Source of the DNA: Nocardia pseudovaccinii NBRC 100343 | Lineage (GTDB): Bacteria; Actinomycetota; Actinomycetes; Mycobacteriales; Mycobacteriaceae | Length of the DNA: 43,624 bases | Reading direction: 5' to 3' | NCBI RefSeq assembly: GCF_001613225.1 | Contig: NZ_BDBY01000376.1 | Span: 1 to 43,624, forward strand | In this document: positions 23,689 through 30,717 of the stretch, piece after piece | Position numbering within the stretch: the first letter of the stretch is position 1 | How the letters are laid out: each line of letters opens with the position of its first letter | The notes under the pieces: model-generated | Database searches by the model: none | Told to the model about the DNA's origin: nothing | Seen by the model: only the letters and a program-made list of their open reading frames with translations | Program-made: the position numbers and the translations under genes

Positions 23689-24687
23689 TCACGGCAGCAG
23701 TGCCAGTTTGCCGGTGGTGGTCCGGGTTTCGAGTTCCGCGAGGGCTTTCGGACCGTCGGACAAGTCATAGGCGGTTGGGCGAGCGGGGGTGAGGACTCCG
23801 GTGGTGATCAGCGCGGACAGCTCACCCATGAGCTCGCCGAATATCTGCGGTGCGGCCTGGCTCAGCACGCCGATGTTGAGGCCGATGATGTGAACCTGGT
23901 GCTTGTACACCAACTCCCAGTTGGTGAGCGCGGCTTCACCGCCTGCCACGCCGTAGACGACGATGCGGCCGGTGATCCGCTTGGCCGCGGCCAAGCTGGC
24001 GTAGAAGGTGGCGCCGCCCGCGGACTCGAGCACCAGATCGGCGCCGATGCCTCCGGTCAGTTGCAATACCTCGGCGGCGAGGTCCTCGGTGCGGGAGTCC
24101 AGGACGCGGTCGGCGCCGAGTGCCCGCACAGTCTCGTGCTTGCCCGGCGAGGCAGTGGCGATGACCGTCGCACCGTAGTACTTGGCCATGGTCACCGCGG
24201 CCTGGCCGGTCGCGCCCGCCGCGGCGTGGATCAGCACGGTCTCCCCGGCGGTGATGCGGCCCAGCGGTCTGAGCGCGGCCAGCGCGGTGGGCCAGTTCAC
24301 GACCAGGCCGAGCGCCTGCTCGGCCGTCCAGCCGTCCGGCACCGGCACCGCCGCAGCCGCGGGCAGGACCATGTACTCGGCGAAAGCCCCGTAGCCGACG
24401 CCGATAACCCGGGCCCCTGGTTGCGGGCGGGTCGTTGCCGCACCCACCGCCACGACCTCGCCCGCCGCCTCGAAACCCGCCAGATACGGTGGTTGCGGAC
24501 CGCCGAGGAACGTGCCGTGGGCCCTCGAGATGTCGGCGAAGTTGACACCGGCGGCAGCGACCCGGATCAGGACCTCGCCCGGACCGGGCACCGGTACCGG
24601 TGCGTCGATGATCGAACGCATATCCTGCGGCCCCTTCAGCGAGGTCTGCTGCAGGGCGCGCATAGTGGTGGGAATACTCACAGCCAT
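23689..24687 (-). CDS. Zinc-free quinone-oxidoreductase-like MDR protein
   Basis: 332 residues from ATG 24687, with AAAGAGAG upstream. It is a medium-chain dehydrogenase/reductase: a GroES-like part (PGPGEVLIRVAAAGVNFADISRAHG), then a Rossmann fold with AAAGATGQAAVTMAKYYGATVIATAS and LGADRVLDSR for NADPH. The zinc-binding Cys/His of alcohol dehydrogenases are absent, so it belongs to the NADPH:quinone reductase group (QOR/QorA type). It would reduce quinones or alpha,beta-unsaturated carbonyls; the substrate is unknown. The next gene in the same direction is an ECF sigma factor 143 bases on, too far for clear coupling. Confidence 0.9.
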   Translation of the reverse strand: MAVSIPTTMRALQQTSLKGPQDMRSIIDAPVPVPGPGEVLIRVAAAGVNFADISRAHGTFLGGPQPPYLAGFEAAGEVVAVGAATTRPQPGARVIGVGYGAFAEYMVLPAAAAVPVPDGWTAEQALGLVVNWPTALAALRPLGRITAGETVLIHAAAGATGQAAVTMAKYYGATVIATASPGKHETVRALGADRVLDSRTEDLAAEVLQLTGGIGADLVLESAGGATFYASLAAAKRITGRIVVYGVAGGEAALTNWELVYKHQVHIIGLNIGVLSQAAPQIFGELMGELSALITTGVLTPARPTAYDLSDGPKALAELETRTTTGKLALLP

Positions 24688-25081
24688 CAGCTCTCTTTCT
24701 CGGCGTGCGTCGCGGTCGGCCGCTTCGGCGGTCCGCACCGTCGACCATGTAGACCTCGGTCGCCACAGAAAGGAATCGGCAGCCGCGCATCGTCCGAACA
24801 TCGACGAACCGGTGATCCCGCGCGAACGCCATGCGGCACAGCGACCTCGGCAGCAGTCGACGAGAACGAGGTGTGCTGCCGCCAACCGCGCTGACCGCGT
24901 CGACACCCGGATCGGGTGGCGCCTGAATAGCGGTCGACAAGCGGTCCGAAAACAGCAGCAGGTCAGACCCCCTTTGTCTTGTCGCAAATCGACAGGCCAA
25001 GGGGGCCGCGTGCTGTAGCCGATATGTCTGCCGGTCCATTTCCGGCGGTATCGCGAACTGTTCGAGAAAGTGGAACCTCTG
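24688..25081. other. 394-base gap with a hairpin near its right end
   Basis: No gene is convincing here. Minus-strand frames contain protein-like patches but no start or motif I can defend. CCCCCTT (24968-24974) and AAGGGGG (24999-25005) enclose a second short stem (TGTCG 24980-24984, CGACA 24990-24994); on the minus strand this follows the glycine-zipper secreted gene by about 75 bases and may be its terminator. Confidence 0.5.
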
Positions 25082-25969
25082 TCAATCGGTCGTAGGTTCG
25101 TCTGTGGCGGCCTGATCTGGGCCGAGCGCTCGTGGGGGTGCGGTAAGGGCCTGCGTCGCACCGAGAACTGCGCCGATACCCGCGCCGATGGCGGCGAGCG
25201 GTGCCGCCATGAGGGCCGCGCCGTATGCGGCGCCGATGGGCCCCGCGGCGAGACCGATCGGTGCGAAAGGCACGCCGATCAGCAGACCGAGTGCACCGCC
25301 GACACCTGCGCCGATCAGTGCGAACGGGCTCGCCACCGCTGCGCCTGCGGCAGCACCGAGCGCCGCGGAGCCGACGGTCTGACCCGCAACGCGATCGGAG
25401 CGAGTGCGCTCCATACCCACCGAGTCGAAGAACGTTGCGAGATCGGCCTCGGTCATCGCCGCGGCGTCGTTGAGTTGGATAGCGGGCTCCCGCGGCAGCC
25501 AATCCGGTGCCTCGACCTGTACGTTTCCGAACCGCAACATGCCCGGCGGCGGCGCGATCGGCGGCACCGGTGCGACCGGGACCGGACCGTGCAGCGACTC
25601 GACCGGCGATAGATACTCGTTTTTCGGTGCCGGTCGCGCCCACTGCAGCGAACTGCGCGTGTCGTCCGGGATTCGCGTTCCCCGGTACGGGCGCACATTC
25701 GGCACTTGGGCGGCGGGCCAGTCCGGGGACTGCTTCGTCTGCTCTGCCTGCATGGTGGGTGCCGCCTCGGCCGAATCCGTGTCGTCGGCCACGAAGGCAA
25801 CGTGATCGCCGTGTTCGGGCTGGCTCGCCGGAACGTGTCGGTCGAACTCGGCGTTCGCGGTTCCGTTGCTCCCCACCATGGTGAGAAGAACGGGAACCGC
25901 TCCCGCCACAACCATCGACCCCATCTTCTGTTGACGCGGACTGACTTTTCTGTGCTTGCCTGTGCCCAT
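25082..25969 (-). CDS. Secreted glycine-zipper protein
   Basis: 295 residues from ATG 25969, with AAAGGT upstream. A basic start (MGTGKHRKVSPRQQK) and a hydrophobic stretch (VVAGAVPVLLTMVGSNGTANA) form a signal peptide ending near residue 40. The middle (40-190) is Pro-rich and polar. Residues 195-275 are Gly/Ala-rich and hydrophobic with GxxxG-type runs (VGSAALGAAAGAAVASPF, GAGVGGALGLLIGV, GPIGAAYGAAL, GAGIGAVLGA), a glycine zipper that could insert in a membrane or oligomerise. Similar Nocardia proteins are annotated as insoluble domain proteins. A second glycine-zipper secreted protein lies at 29844. Function unknown. Confidence 0.8.
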   Translation of the reverse strand: MGTGKHRKVSPRQQKMGSMVVAGAVPVLLTMVGSNGTANAEFDRHVPASQPEHGDHVAFVADDTDSAEAAPTMQAEQTKQSPDWPAAQVPNVRPYRGTRIPDDTRSSLQWARPAPKNEYLSPVESLHGPVPVAPVPPIAPPPGMLRFGNVQVEAPDWLPREPAIQLNDAAAMTEADLATFFDSVGMERTRSDRVAGQTVGSAALGAAAGAAVASPFALIGAGVGGALGLLIGVPFAPIGLAAGPIGAAYGAALMAAPLAAIGAGIGAVLGATQALTAPPRALGPDQAATDEPTTD

Positions 25970-26316
25970 CTATTACCTTTCACAGTGCAGAGAACTTGTT
26001 GATTCGCATTCGGAATCACAGGGCGTCTTGGATGGCCGAGAATGCGGTGACAGGTTCGAATCAGGGCCGCCACCAGGACTTTCCGGGCATTTCAGCACGC
26101 TGGATCATGGTGTCCATATCCGCCACCCATGCCGCGACAATGAACATGACTCGGTCGCACTTTCCGAGCAGTCGGAGCTGGATCCCGAGAGAGCGGCTAC
26201 GAAATTCGCGTTGAACAGGCTTTATGGTCAACATCGCCGAGCGTTCGCGAGCGTAGCGAGGACAATACGAAAACGCCCCTGACCAGCCAATTAGGGCTTG
26301 TCAGGGGCGTTCGCCC
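25970..26316. other. Gap before tRNA-Ser; only a terminator recognised
   Basis: Apart from the hairpin at 26273-26310 I see no gene here. The part next to 25969 should hold the promoter of the minus-strand secreted-protein gene, but I cannot assign boxes. Confidence 0.4.
26273..26310 (-). terminator. Intrinsic terminator of tRNA-Ser
   Basis: Read on the minus strand, ACGCCCCTGAC (26310-26300) pairs with GTCAGGGGCGT (26283-26273), with an inner AGCC/GGCT stem in the loop, and is followed by TTTT. It lies seven bases after the tRNA CCA end. Confidence 0.88.
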
Positions 26317-26404
26317 TGGCGGAGGATAGGGGATTTGAACCCCTGAGGGCGTTAACCCAACCCGCGTTCCAGGCGAGCGCCATAGGCCACTAGGCGAATC
26401 CTCC
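26317..26404 (-). tRNA. tRNA-Ser (anticodon GGA)
   Basis: The minus strand folds as a class II tRNA: acceptor GGAGGAT (26404-26398) with ATCCTCC (26327-26321), D arm after CGCCTAGTGGCCTA, anticodon stem CTCGC/GCGGG around the loop CTGGAAC, giving anticodon GGA for UCC/UCU Ser codons. A long variable arm (GGGTTGGGTTAACGCCC) identifies serine type, then AGGGGTTCAAATCCCCT is the T arm. The discriminator is G and the CCA end is encoded. It lies next to the SRP RNA gene, in opposite direction, as in mycobacteria. Confidence 0.96.
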
Positions 26405-26535
26405 GTGCAGCAGCATACCGGGTGCCCCCGGCCGGTCACCAAATTGGGGCTGGTCGGGGCGGGGAACTCCCAGTTCGGCCCCGTTTCGACCCGTCGCGGT
26501 CCACCCCGGTGGTGATCATTGCCGGATCCGCCCGC

Positions 26536-26541
26536 TACACT
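26536..26541 (+). promoter_or_regulatory. ffs: Probable -10 box of the SRP RNA gene
   Basis: TACACT lies eight bases before the expected 5' end of the SRP RNA. The best -35 position, 17 bases upstream, is TGATCA (26513-26518), a weak match. Confidence 0.45.
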
Positions 26542-26548
26542 TGCATAC

Positions 26549-26635
26549 GGATCCCGCGCGGCGCGCATCCTGTGAACTCCCCCAGGGCCGGAAGGCAGCA
26601 AGGGTCAACGGGCTCTGCCGGGTGCGCGGGGTCCC
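26549..26635 (+). ncRNA. ffs: Signal recognition particle RNA, small bacterial type
   Basis: The conserved apical part AGGGCCGGAAGGCAGCAAGG (26584-26603), with its GGAA tetraloop and asymmetric AGCA loop, binds Ffh. The ends pair: GGATCCCGCGC (26549-26559) with GCGCGGGGTCC near 26624-26634, allowing one T-G pair. Together with Ffh this 4.5S RNA targets nascent membrane and secreted proteins. The 5' and 3' ends are estimates from the pairing. The aspartate aminotransferase gene starts about 150 bases downstream on the same strand, as in mycobacteria. Confidence 0.93.
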
Positions 26636-26783
26636 CTATATTCACTCCAATTCGGAGCAACCGCCGGGTAACGTGAACACGGTCCGCCGGACGTCGAACG
26701 CGCCCGGCTGGATCAGAGGGTCCGACCGCGGTAATCGGCTCGGACGTCAATCGCCCCTTCGCTGCTTCGAAAGGCTGCTCAGG

Positions 26784-28073
26784 ATGCCCCGGCAAACGCA
26801 GATCGGTTTGATGAGCCCCCCGGAGCTCGTGTCCGAACACGAGACCCAGACCGCGAATTACGCGACGCTCCAGACCGAGAAGCTCACGCTGGATCTGACC
26901 AGGGGTAAACCTTCGCCGGAACAACTCGACCTCTCCGCGGAACTGCTCACGCTGCCCGGTCCCGGCGATTTCAAGGACGGCACCGGCACCGATTGCCGCA
27001 ACTACGGTGGGCTGCACGGTCTCCCGGAACTGCGCGCGATCTTCGGTGAGCTGCTCGGCATTCCGGTCGAGAACCTGATCGCGGGCAATAACGCCAGCCT
27101 CGAGCTGATGCACGATGTGATCAGCTACGCATTGCTGTACGGCACACCGGATTCCGAGCGCCGCTGGGTGACCGATTCCACGCTGAAGTTCCTGTGTCCG
27201 AGCCCCGGCTATGACCGGCACTTCGCGATCACCGAGGCGCTCGGCTTCGAGATGATTCCGATTCCGATCGGTCACGACGGACCGGATGTGCACGCCATCG
27301 CCGGACTGGTGGCCGATGATCCGCAGATCAAGGGTCTGTGGGCGGTGCCGAACTACTCCAACCCGACCGGCGTCGTCTTCTCCGAAGAGGTTGTCCAGGA
27401 GTTGGTTTCGATGCCCACCGCGGCGCCGGACTTCCGCCTGTTCTGGGACAACGCCTACGCGGTGCATCCGCTGACCGATACCGCCGCACCCGTCCTCGAC
27501 GTGCTCGGTATGGCGGCCGCGGCCGGAAACCCGAACCGCCCCGTTGTTTTCGCCTCCACCTCGAAGATCACCTTCGCCGGTGCGGGGGTGAGCTTCCTCG
27601 GTGCGTCCACGCCGAACCTGAACTGGTACCTCGAGCACGCGGCGAAGAAGAGCATCGGCCCGGACAAGATCAACCAACTGCGTCACCTGCGGTTCTTCAA
27701 GGACGCCGACGGCGTGCGCGCGCATATGCAGAAGCATCGCGCCATCCTCGAACCGAAATTCGCACTGGTACTGAAGATTCTGGAGGATCGGCTCGGCGCG
27801 TCCAAGGTGGCGTCCTGGACCGAACCGAAGGGCGGCTACTTCATCAGCCTCGATGTCCTGGAGGGCACCGCGGCCAGGGTGATCGCGCTGGCCAAGGATG
27901 CGGGCATCGCGCTCACCGCGGCCGGTTCGGCCTTCCCGTACCGGAATGACCCGGAGGACAAGAACATCCGCATCGCCCCCAGCTTCCCGCAGCTGCCGGA
28001 ACTGGAGAAGGCGATGGACGGTCTGGCCACCTGTGTACTGCTCGCGGCCACCGAGAAATTGCTCGGCAAATAG
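26784..28073 (+). CDS. Aspartate aminotransferase, Rv3722c type
   Basis: 429 residues, very similar to M. tuberculosis Rv3722c, which was shown to be the main aspartate aminotransferase and is a MocR-like/Ic-type PLP enzyme. Matching blocks: LDLTRGKPSPEQLDLS, NYGGLHGLPELRAIF, IAGNNASLELMHD, KFLCPSPGYDRHFAITE, FRLFWDNAYAVH, and ASTSKITFAGAGVSF, where K261 should bind PLP. The C-terminal EPKGGYFISLDVLEGTA and KNIRIAPSFP are also conserved. It makes aspartate (nitrogen entry to several amino acids, nucleotides and NAD) from oxaloacetate and glutamate. ATG 26784 matches the Rv3722c start; MSPPEL at 26811 is an alternative. In M. tuberculosis the next gene is dnaX; here dnaX is 12.9 kb away. Confidence 0.95.
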   Translation: MPRQTQIGLMSPPELVSEHETQTANYATLQTEKLTLDLTRGKPSPEQLDLSAELLTLPGPGDFKDGTGTDCRNYGGLHGLPELRAIFGELLGIPVENLIAGNNASLELMHDVISYALLYGTPDSERRWVTDSTLKFLCPSPGYDRHFAITEALGFEMIPIPIGHDGPDVHAIAGLVADDPQIKGLWAVPNYSNPTGVVFSEEVVQELVSMPTAAPDFRLFWDNAYAVHPLTDTAAPVLDVLGMAAAAGNPNRPVVFASTSKITFAGAGVSFLGASTPNLNWYLEHAAKKSIGPDKINQLRHLRFFKDADGVRAHMQKHRAILEPKFALVLKILEDRLGASKVASWTEPKGGYFISLDVLEGTAARVIALAKDAGIALTAAGSAFPYRNDPEDKNIRIAPSFPQLPELEKAMDGLATCVLLAATEKLLGK

Positions 28074-28083
28074 CTCGACACAC

Positions 28084-28116
28084 AACGGGCGCATACCGAA
28101 TCGGTATGCGCCCGTT
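28084..28116. terminator. Hairpin after the aminotransferase gene
   Basis: AACGGGCGCATACCGA (28084-28099) and TCGGTATGCGCCCGTT (28101-28116) are complementary; on the plus strand CTGTTTTCG follows. It lies 10 bases after the aminotransferase stop and 17 bases past the stop of the convergent methyltransferase gene, so it can serve both. Confidence 0.88.
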
Positions 28117-28133
28117 CTGTTTTCGCTCGAATG

Positions 28134-28982
28134 TCAGTGCGGCTTATGCGCCAGTACAGCGAACATGGTCACCGATAGGTGGACGTCACCGGATTCGGCG
28201 CCCCGTTCCAGATCCGCGATGAGCTGGTTGCGCTGTGCCTCGGTGATGGAACCTCGCGCGACCGCCATGGCGGAGATGCGGTTGACCAGCGCGCCCGCGC
28301 CGACCGTCCGGTCCTGTACCAGGGCGTGCGAGCCGACCTCATCGATAACCAGGCCTGCCTTGGTCAGCAAGCCGGGTAGCCTGCGGCCGGAGAACGGGTT
28401 GGTGGTCGCGGCGATCAGGGTGTCGACGACCTCGCGAACCACATGACGGTCGCCCGGATGCACGATTGCCGTACCCCAGTCGCTGTCCATCACAACGACA
28501 CGGCCCCCGGGCTCGAGCACCCGAGCGATCTCGTTGGCGGCACGACTCGGCGCGGTCAGGTGTTGGAACACCCGCTCGCAGAGCGCGGCGTCGAAGGTTT
28601 TCGCGCCGAACGGCAGGCCGTAGGCGTCGCCGGAATGGAACTTGGCCGTCGAACCGGCCTTTTCGGCCCGGCGTTCGGCGGAGGCCAGCAGCTGCGGATC
28701 GGGTTCGACACCGATCGCGGTGCCGGTCGGGCCGACCGCATCCGCGAAGGCGATGACCTCCGTGCCGGTGCCTGATCCGACATCGACCGCACTCTCGCCG
28801 GGCTGTAGCGCCAATGCTTCATGTGCCCACGTGCGCAGTCGGCGGATGCCCGGCAGCGCCGCCTGCAGATCCCGCACGTCGACCAACTGATCCTGGCCCG
28901 CGCTATCGAAGCGATCCGGGCGTAACCCCTGCATATTCATGGGCCCGATTCCGTCTCTAGGTATTGCCGTCGTCTGAGGCAT
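28134..28982 (-). CDS. SAM-dependent methyltransferase (class I)
   Basis: 282 residues from ATG 28982; ATG 28940 (MNMQGLRPDRFD) is equally possible and no ribosome site decides. The Rossmann-like SAM site is clear: AVDVGSGTGTEVIAFADAV (motif I), IGVEPDPQLLASAERRA (acidic ribose-binding residue), GDAYGLPFGAKTFDAALCERVFQHL (motif II) and RVLEPGGRVVVMDSDWG (motif III). It resembles UbiE/Coq5-like and small-molecule methyltransferases. The substrate cannot be told. No pathway genes adjoin it; it is convergent with the aminotransferase gene and divergent from the HhH-GPD-like gene. Confidence 0.88.
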   Translation of the reverse strand: MPQTTAIPRDGIGPMNMQGLRPDRFDSAGQDQLVDVRDLQAALPGIRRLRTWAHEALALQPGESAVDVGSGTGTEVIAFADAVGPTGTAIGVEPDPQLLASAERRAEKAGSTAKFHSGDAYGLPFGAKTFDAALCERVFQHLTAPSRAANEIARVLEPGGRVVVMDSDWGTAIVHPGDRHVVREVVDTLIAATTNPFSGRRLPGLLTKAGLVIDEVGSHALVQDRTVGAGALVNRISAMAVARGSITEAQRNQLIADLERGAESGDVHLSVTMFAVLAHKPH

Positions 28983-29136
28983 GGCGCTGAGCCTACTTCG
29001 GCACCGACCGCATCGCACGGCAAGATTGTGAGGTGGGTCACGATTCGGGTATGCCACCGATCCGGGTGGGCCGGACCACGCAACGGTTCCGAGTGAGATG
29101 ATCGGAGAAGTCCGGTACCAGCGAAAGGAAAGTCCC

Positions 29137-29730
29137 GTGCCCAAAGCGAAGTCCGCGACTGTCAAGCTGTGTCTCGCCCAGGAGCCGGAGGCGGACAAAC
29201 TCCTTTCCGAGGATTCCTTCGCGTTGCTGACGGGCATGCTGCTCGATCAGCAGTTCCCGCTCGAACACGCCTTCCGCGGGCCGAAGAAGATCGCCGACCG
29301 CATGGACGGCTTCGATATCCAGCGGATCGCCGACGCCGATACCGAGGCGTTCGAAGAACTGTGCGCGACCCCGCCCGCCATTCATCGCTACGGCCGGTCC
29401 ATGGCCCGCCGCACCCAGGAACTCGCGCGCTATGTTGTCGAGCATTACGACGGCAAGACCGAACGTATCTGGACACAGGGCGATCCGGACGGCAAAGAGG
29501 TGCTGCGCCGTTTGAAGGACTTGCCGGGCTACGGCGATCAGAAGGCCAGGATCTTCCTCGCGCTGCTCGGCAAGCAGCTCGGTGTGCAGCCGAAGGGCTG
29601 GGAGCCAGCGGCAGGCGCCTACTCCGAAGCTGGCTCCCGGCGCTCGGCCGCCGATATCGTCGACAGCGAATCCCTTTTGGAAGTAAGGGCTTTCAAGAAG
29701 CAGATGAAGTCCGCGGCCAAGAAGTCCTGA
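29137..29730 (+). CDS. HhH-GPD-like protein, probable DNA-repair family TIGR03252
   Basis: 197 residues from GTG 29137, with GAAAGGAAAG upstream. It resembles the actinobacterial family called HhH-GPD-type base excision DNA repair protein. DSFALLTGMLLDQQFPLEHAF matches the first helices of the EndoIII/AlkA fold, and LKDLPGYGDQKARIFLALLG is a helix-hairpin-helix. In EndoIII the hairpin is LPGVGRKTA with catalytic Lys, followed by AVDTH with catalytic Asp; here the Lys position is Gln and the Asp block reads GVQPKGW. It may therefore bind DNA without classical glycosylase chemistry. The basic KKQMKSAAKKS tail suits DNA binding. The start is fixed by PKAKSATVKL, typical of the family N-terminus. 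Confidence 0.85.
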   Translation: MPKAKSATVKLCLAQEPEADKLLSEDSFALLTGMLLDQQFPLEHAFRGPKKIADRMDGFDIQRIADADTEAFEELCATPPAIHRYGRSMARRTQELARYVVEHYDGKTERIWTQGDPDGKEVLRRLKDLPGYGDQKARIFLALLGKQLGVQPKGWEPAAGAYSEAGSRRSAADIVDSESLLEVRAFKKQMKSAAKKS

Positions 29731-29843
29731 AGTCGCTCGAGGTTTGCCTATTCGAATCTGCCTGTATTTTTCCCTCGTGCCCGATTGAGTTCTCGCCGAT
29801 GCTTTTCCCTCGGTAGCAACACCTAGATGAGGGAACGCAGTAC

Positions 29844-30557
29844 ATGAAGATGAGGAAACTCGCCGTCGTCGCGGCGCTGGTGACCATGGCGACCGGTGTG
29901 GCCGCGGGCACCTCGGGCGCCGCCCCGGCCGCGACCGAAAGCGACGACAGCGCAATAAATTTCACCGCGGAAGCGGTAAACGATTCATCGATTATCAAGA
30001 CCGACGCGGGTTCGCTGGCGGTCGAGGGCGATGTCTTCGAGATCAAGGCCGCCGATGGCACCGTGCTCGCGGGCACCCCGCTTCGGTTCCGGATCGACGA
30101 CTTCGAATTCCCTATTGCCGCACAGATTTCCGATCGCACCGCGACATTGACCCCGCAAATCGATCGCGAACACGCGGCCTACAAGCCGGTCGCGCTGCCC
30201 TACGAGGACCAGGCCCCCTGGAAGACCCCATACGACCGTGAGGTCGCGGCCTGGACCCGCTTCACGAGCACCGTCTCGGCGGCGGCCACCATCGGTACGC
30301 TGGTCGGCGGTCTCGTCGGTGGTGCGGCGGGCTGCGTGCTCGGCGGTATCGCCGGTGCCACGGTCGCCTCGGCGACCATCGTCGGCCTGTTCGGTCCGTT
30401 CATTCCGGCCGCCGCCGTCGGCTGCCTCGGCGGCATCATCGCCGTTGGTGCCCTCGGCACCCTGGCCGGTCAGATCCTGGTGACCGCGCCGGTCGCGATC
30501 GGCGCGGCGATCCAGTACTTCACCACCATCAACCAGCCGTTCGTCCCGGCGAAATAG
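29844..30557 (+). CDS. Secreted glycine-zipper protein (DUF8020-like)
   Basis: 237 residues. Signal peptide: MKMRKLAVVAALVTMATGVAAGTSGA, cleaved near residue 27. Residues 35-140 look like a beta-rich domain (DDSAINFTAEAVNDSSIIKT, VFEIKAADGTVLAGTPLRF) ending with VALPYEDQAPWKTPYDREVAAWTRF. Residues 150-230 are a Gly/Ala-rich hydrophobic zipper (GTLVGGLVGGAAGCVLGGIAGATVA, AAVGCLGGIIAVGALGTLAG) with two Cys. I recall this architecture as a Nocardia family without known function. It shares the secreted-plus-zipper plan with the gene ending at 25082 but little sequence. ATG 29844 is preceded by GAGGGAACG. A perfect hairpin follows it. Confidence 0.8.
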   Translation: MKMRKLAVVAALVTMATGVAAGTSGAAPAATESDDSAINFTAEAVNDSSIIKTDAGSLAVEGDVFEIKAADGTVLAGTPLRFRIDDFEFPIAAQISDRTATLTPQIDREHAAYKPVALPYEDQAPWKTPYDREVAAWTRFTSTVSAAATIGTLVGGLVGGAAGCVLGGIAGATVASATIVGLFGPFIPAAAVGCLGGIIAVGALGTLAGQILVTAPVAIGAAIQYFTTINQPFVPAK

Positions 30558-30597
30558 GCCGCACGGCGTCCGTGGCCCCACCGTCGCCACGGACGTA

Positions 30598-30623
30598 GGC
30601 CCCGCTCAGTACTGAGCGGGGCC
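30598..30623 (+). terminator. Perfect hairpin after the secreted-protein gene
   Basis: GGCCCCGCTCAGT (30598-30610) and ACTGAGCGGGGCC (30611-30623) are exact complements, followed by TTCTT. It stands 41 bases after the stop codon and ends the transcript before the MFS promoter. Confidence 0.85.
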
Positions 30624-30661
30624 TTCTTGTGTCGATCGGCAAGATCATGACCAGGTCTTTT

Positions 30662-30703
30662 ATGCACGCGCATTACTTGCGTTGACATTTAATGCGTGTG
30701 CAT
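30662..30703. promoter_or_regulatory. Twin ATGC-N4-GCAT operators flanking the MFS promoter
   Basis: ATGCACGCGCAT (30662-30673) and ATGCGTGTGCAT (30692-30703) are each near-palindromes, 30 bases apart centre to centre (about three helical turns), and are also complementary to each other at 11 of 12 positions. The second fills the spacer between the -35 and -10 boxes, where a bound repressor would block RNA polymerase. A TetR- or MarR-type regulator is likely; none is adjacent. Confidence 0.7.
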
Positions 30704-30710
30704 CTAAATT
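30682..30710 (+). promoter_or_regulatory. Near-consensus promoter of the MFS gene
   Basis: TTGACA (30682-30687), a 17-base spacer and TAAATT (30705-30710). The GTG start at 30718 lies seven bases after the -10 box, so transcription should begin at or next to the start codon, giving a leaderless mRNA. Confidence 0.82.
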
Positions 30711-30717
30711 ACCGAAC

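Noticed and set aside
24688..25060. Protein-like patches on the minus strand upstream of the oxidoreductase gene
   Set aside because: No start codon with ribosome site, no family resemblance and frame interruptions; treated as non-coding.
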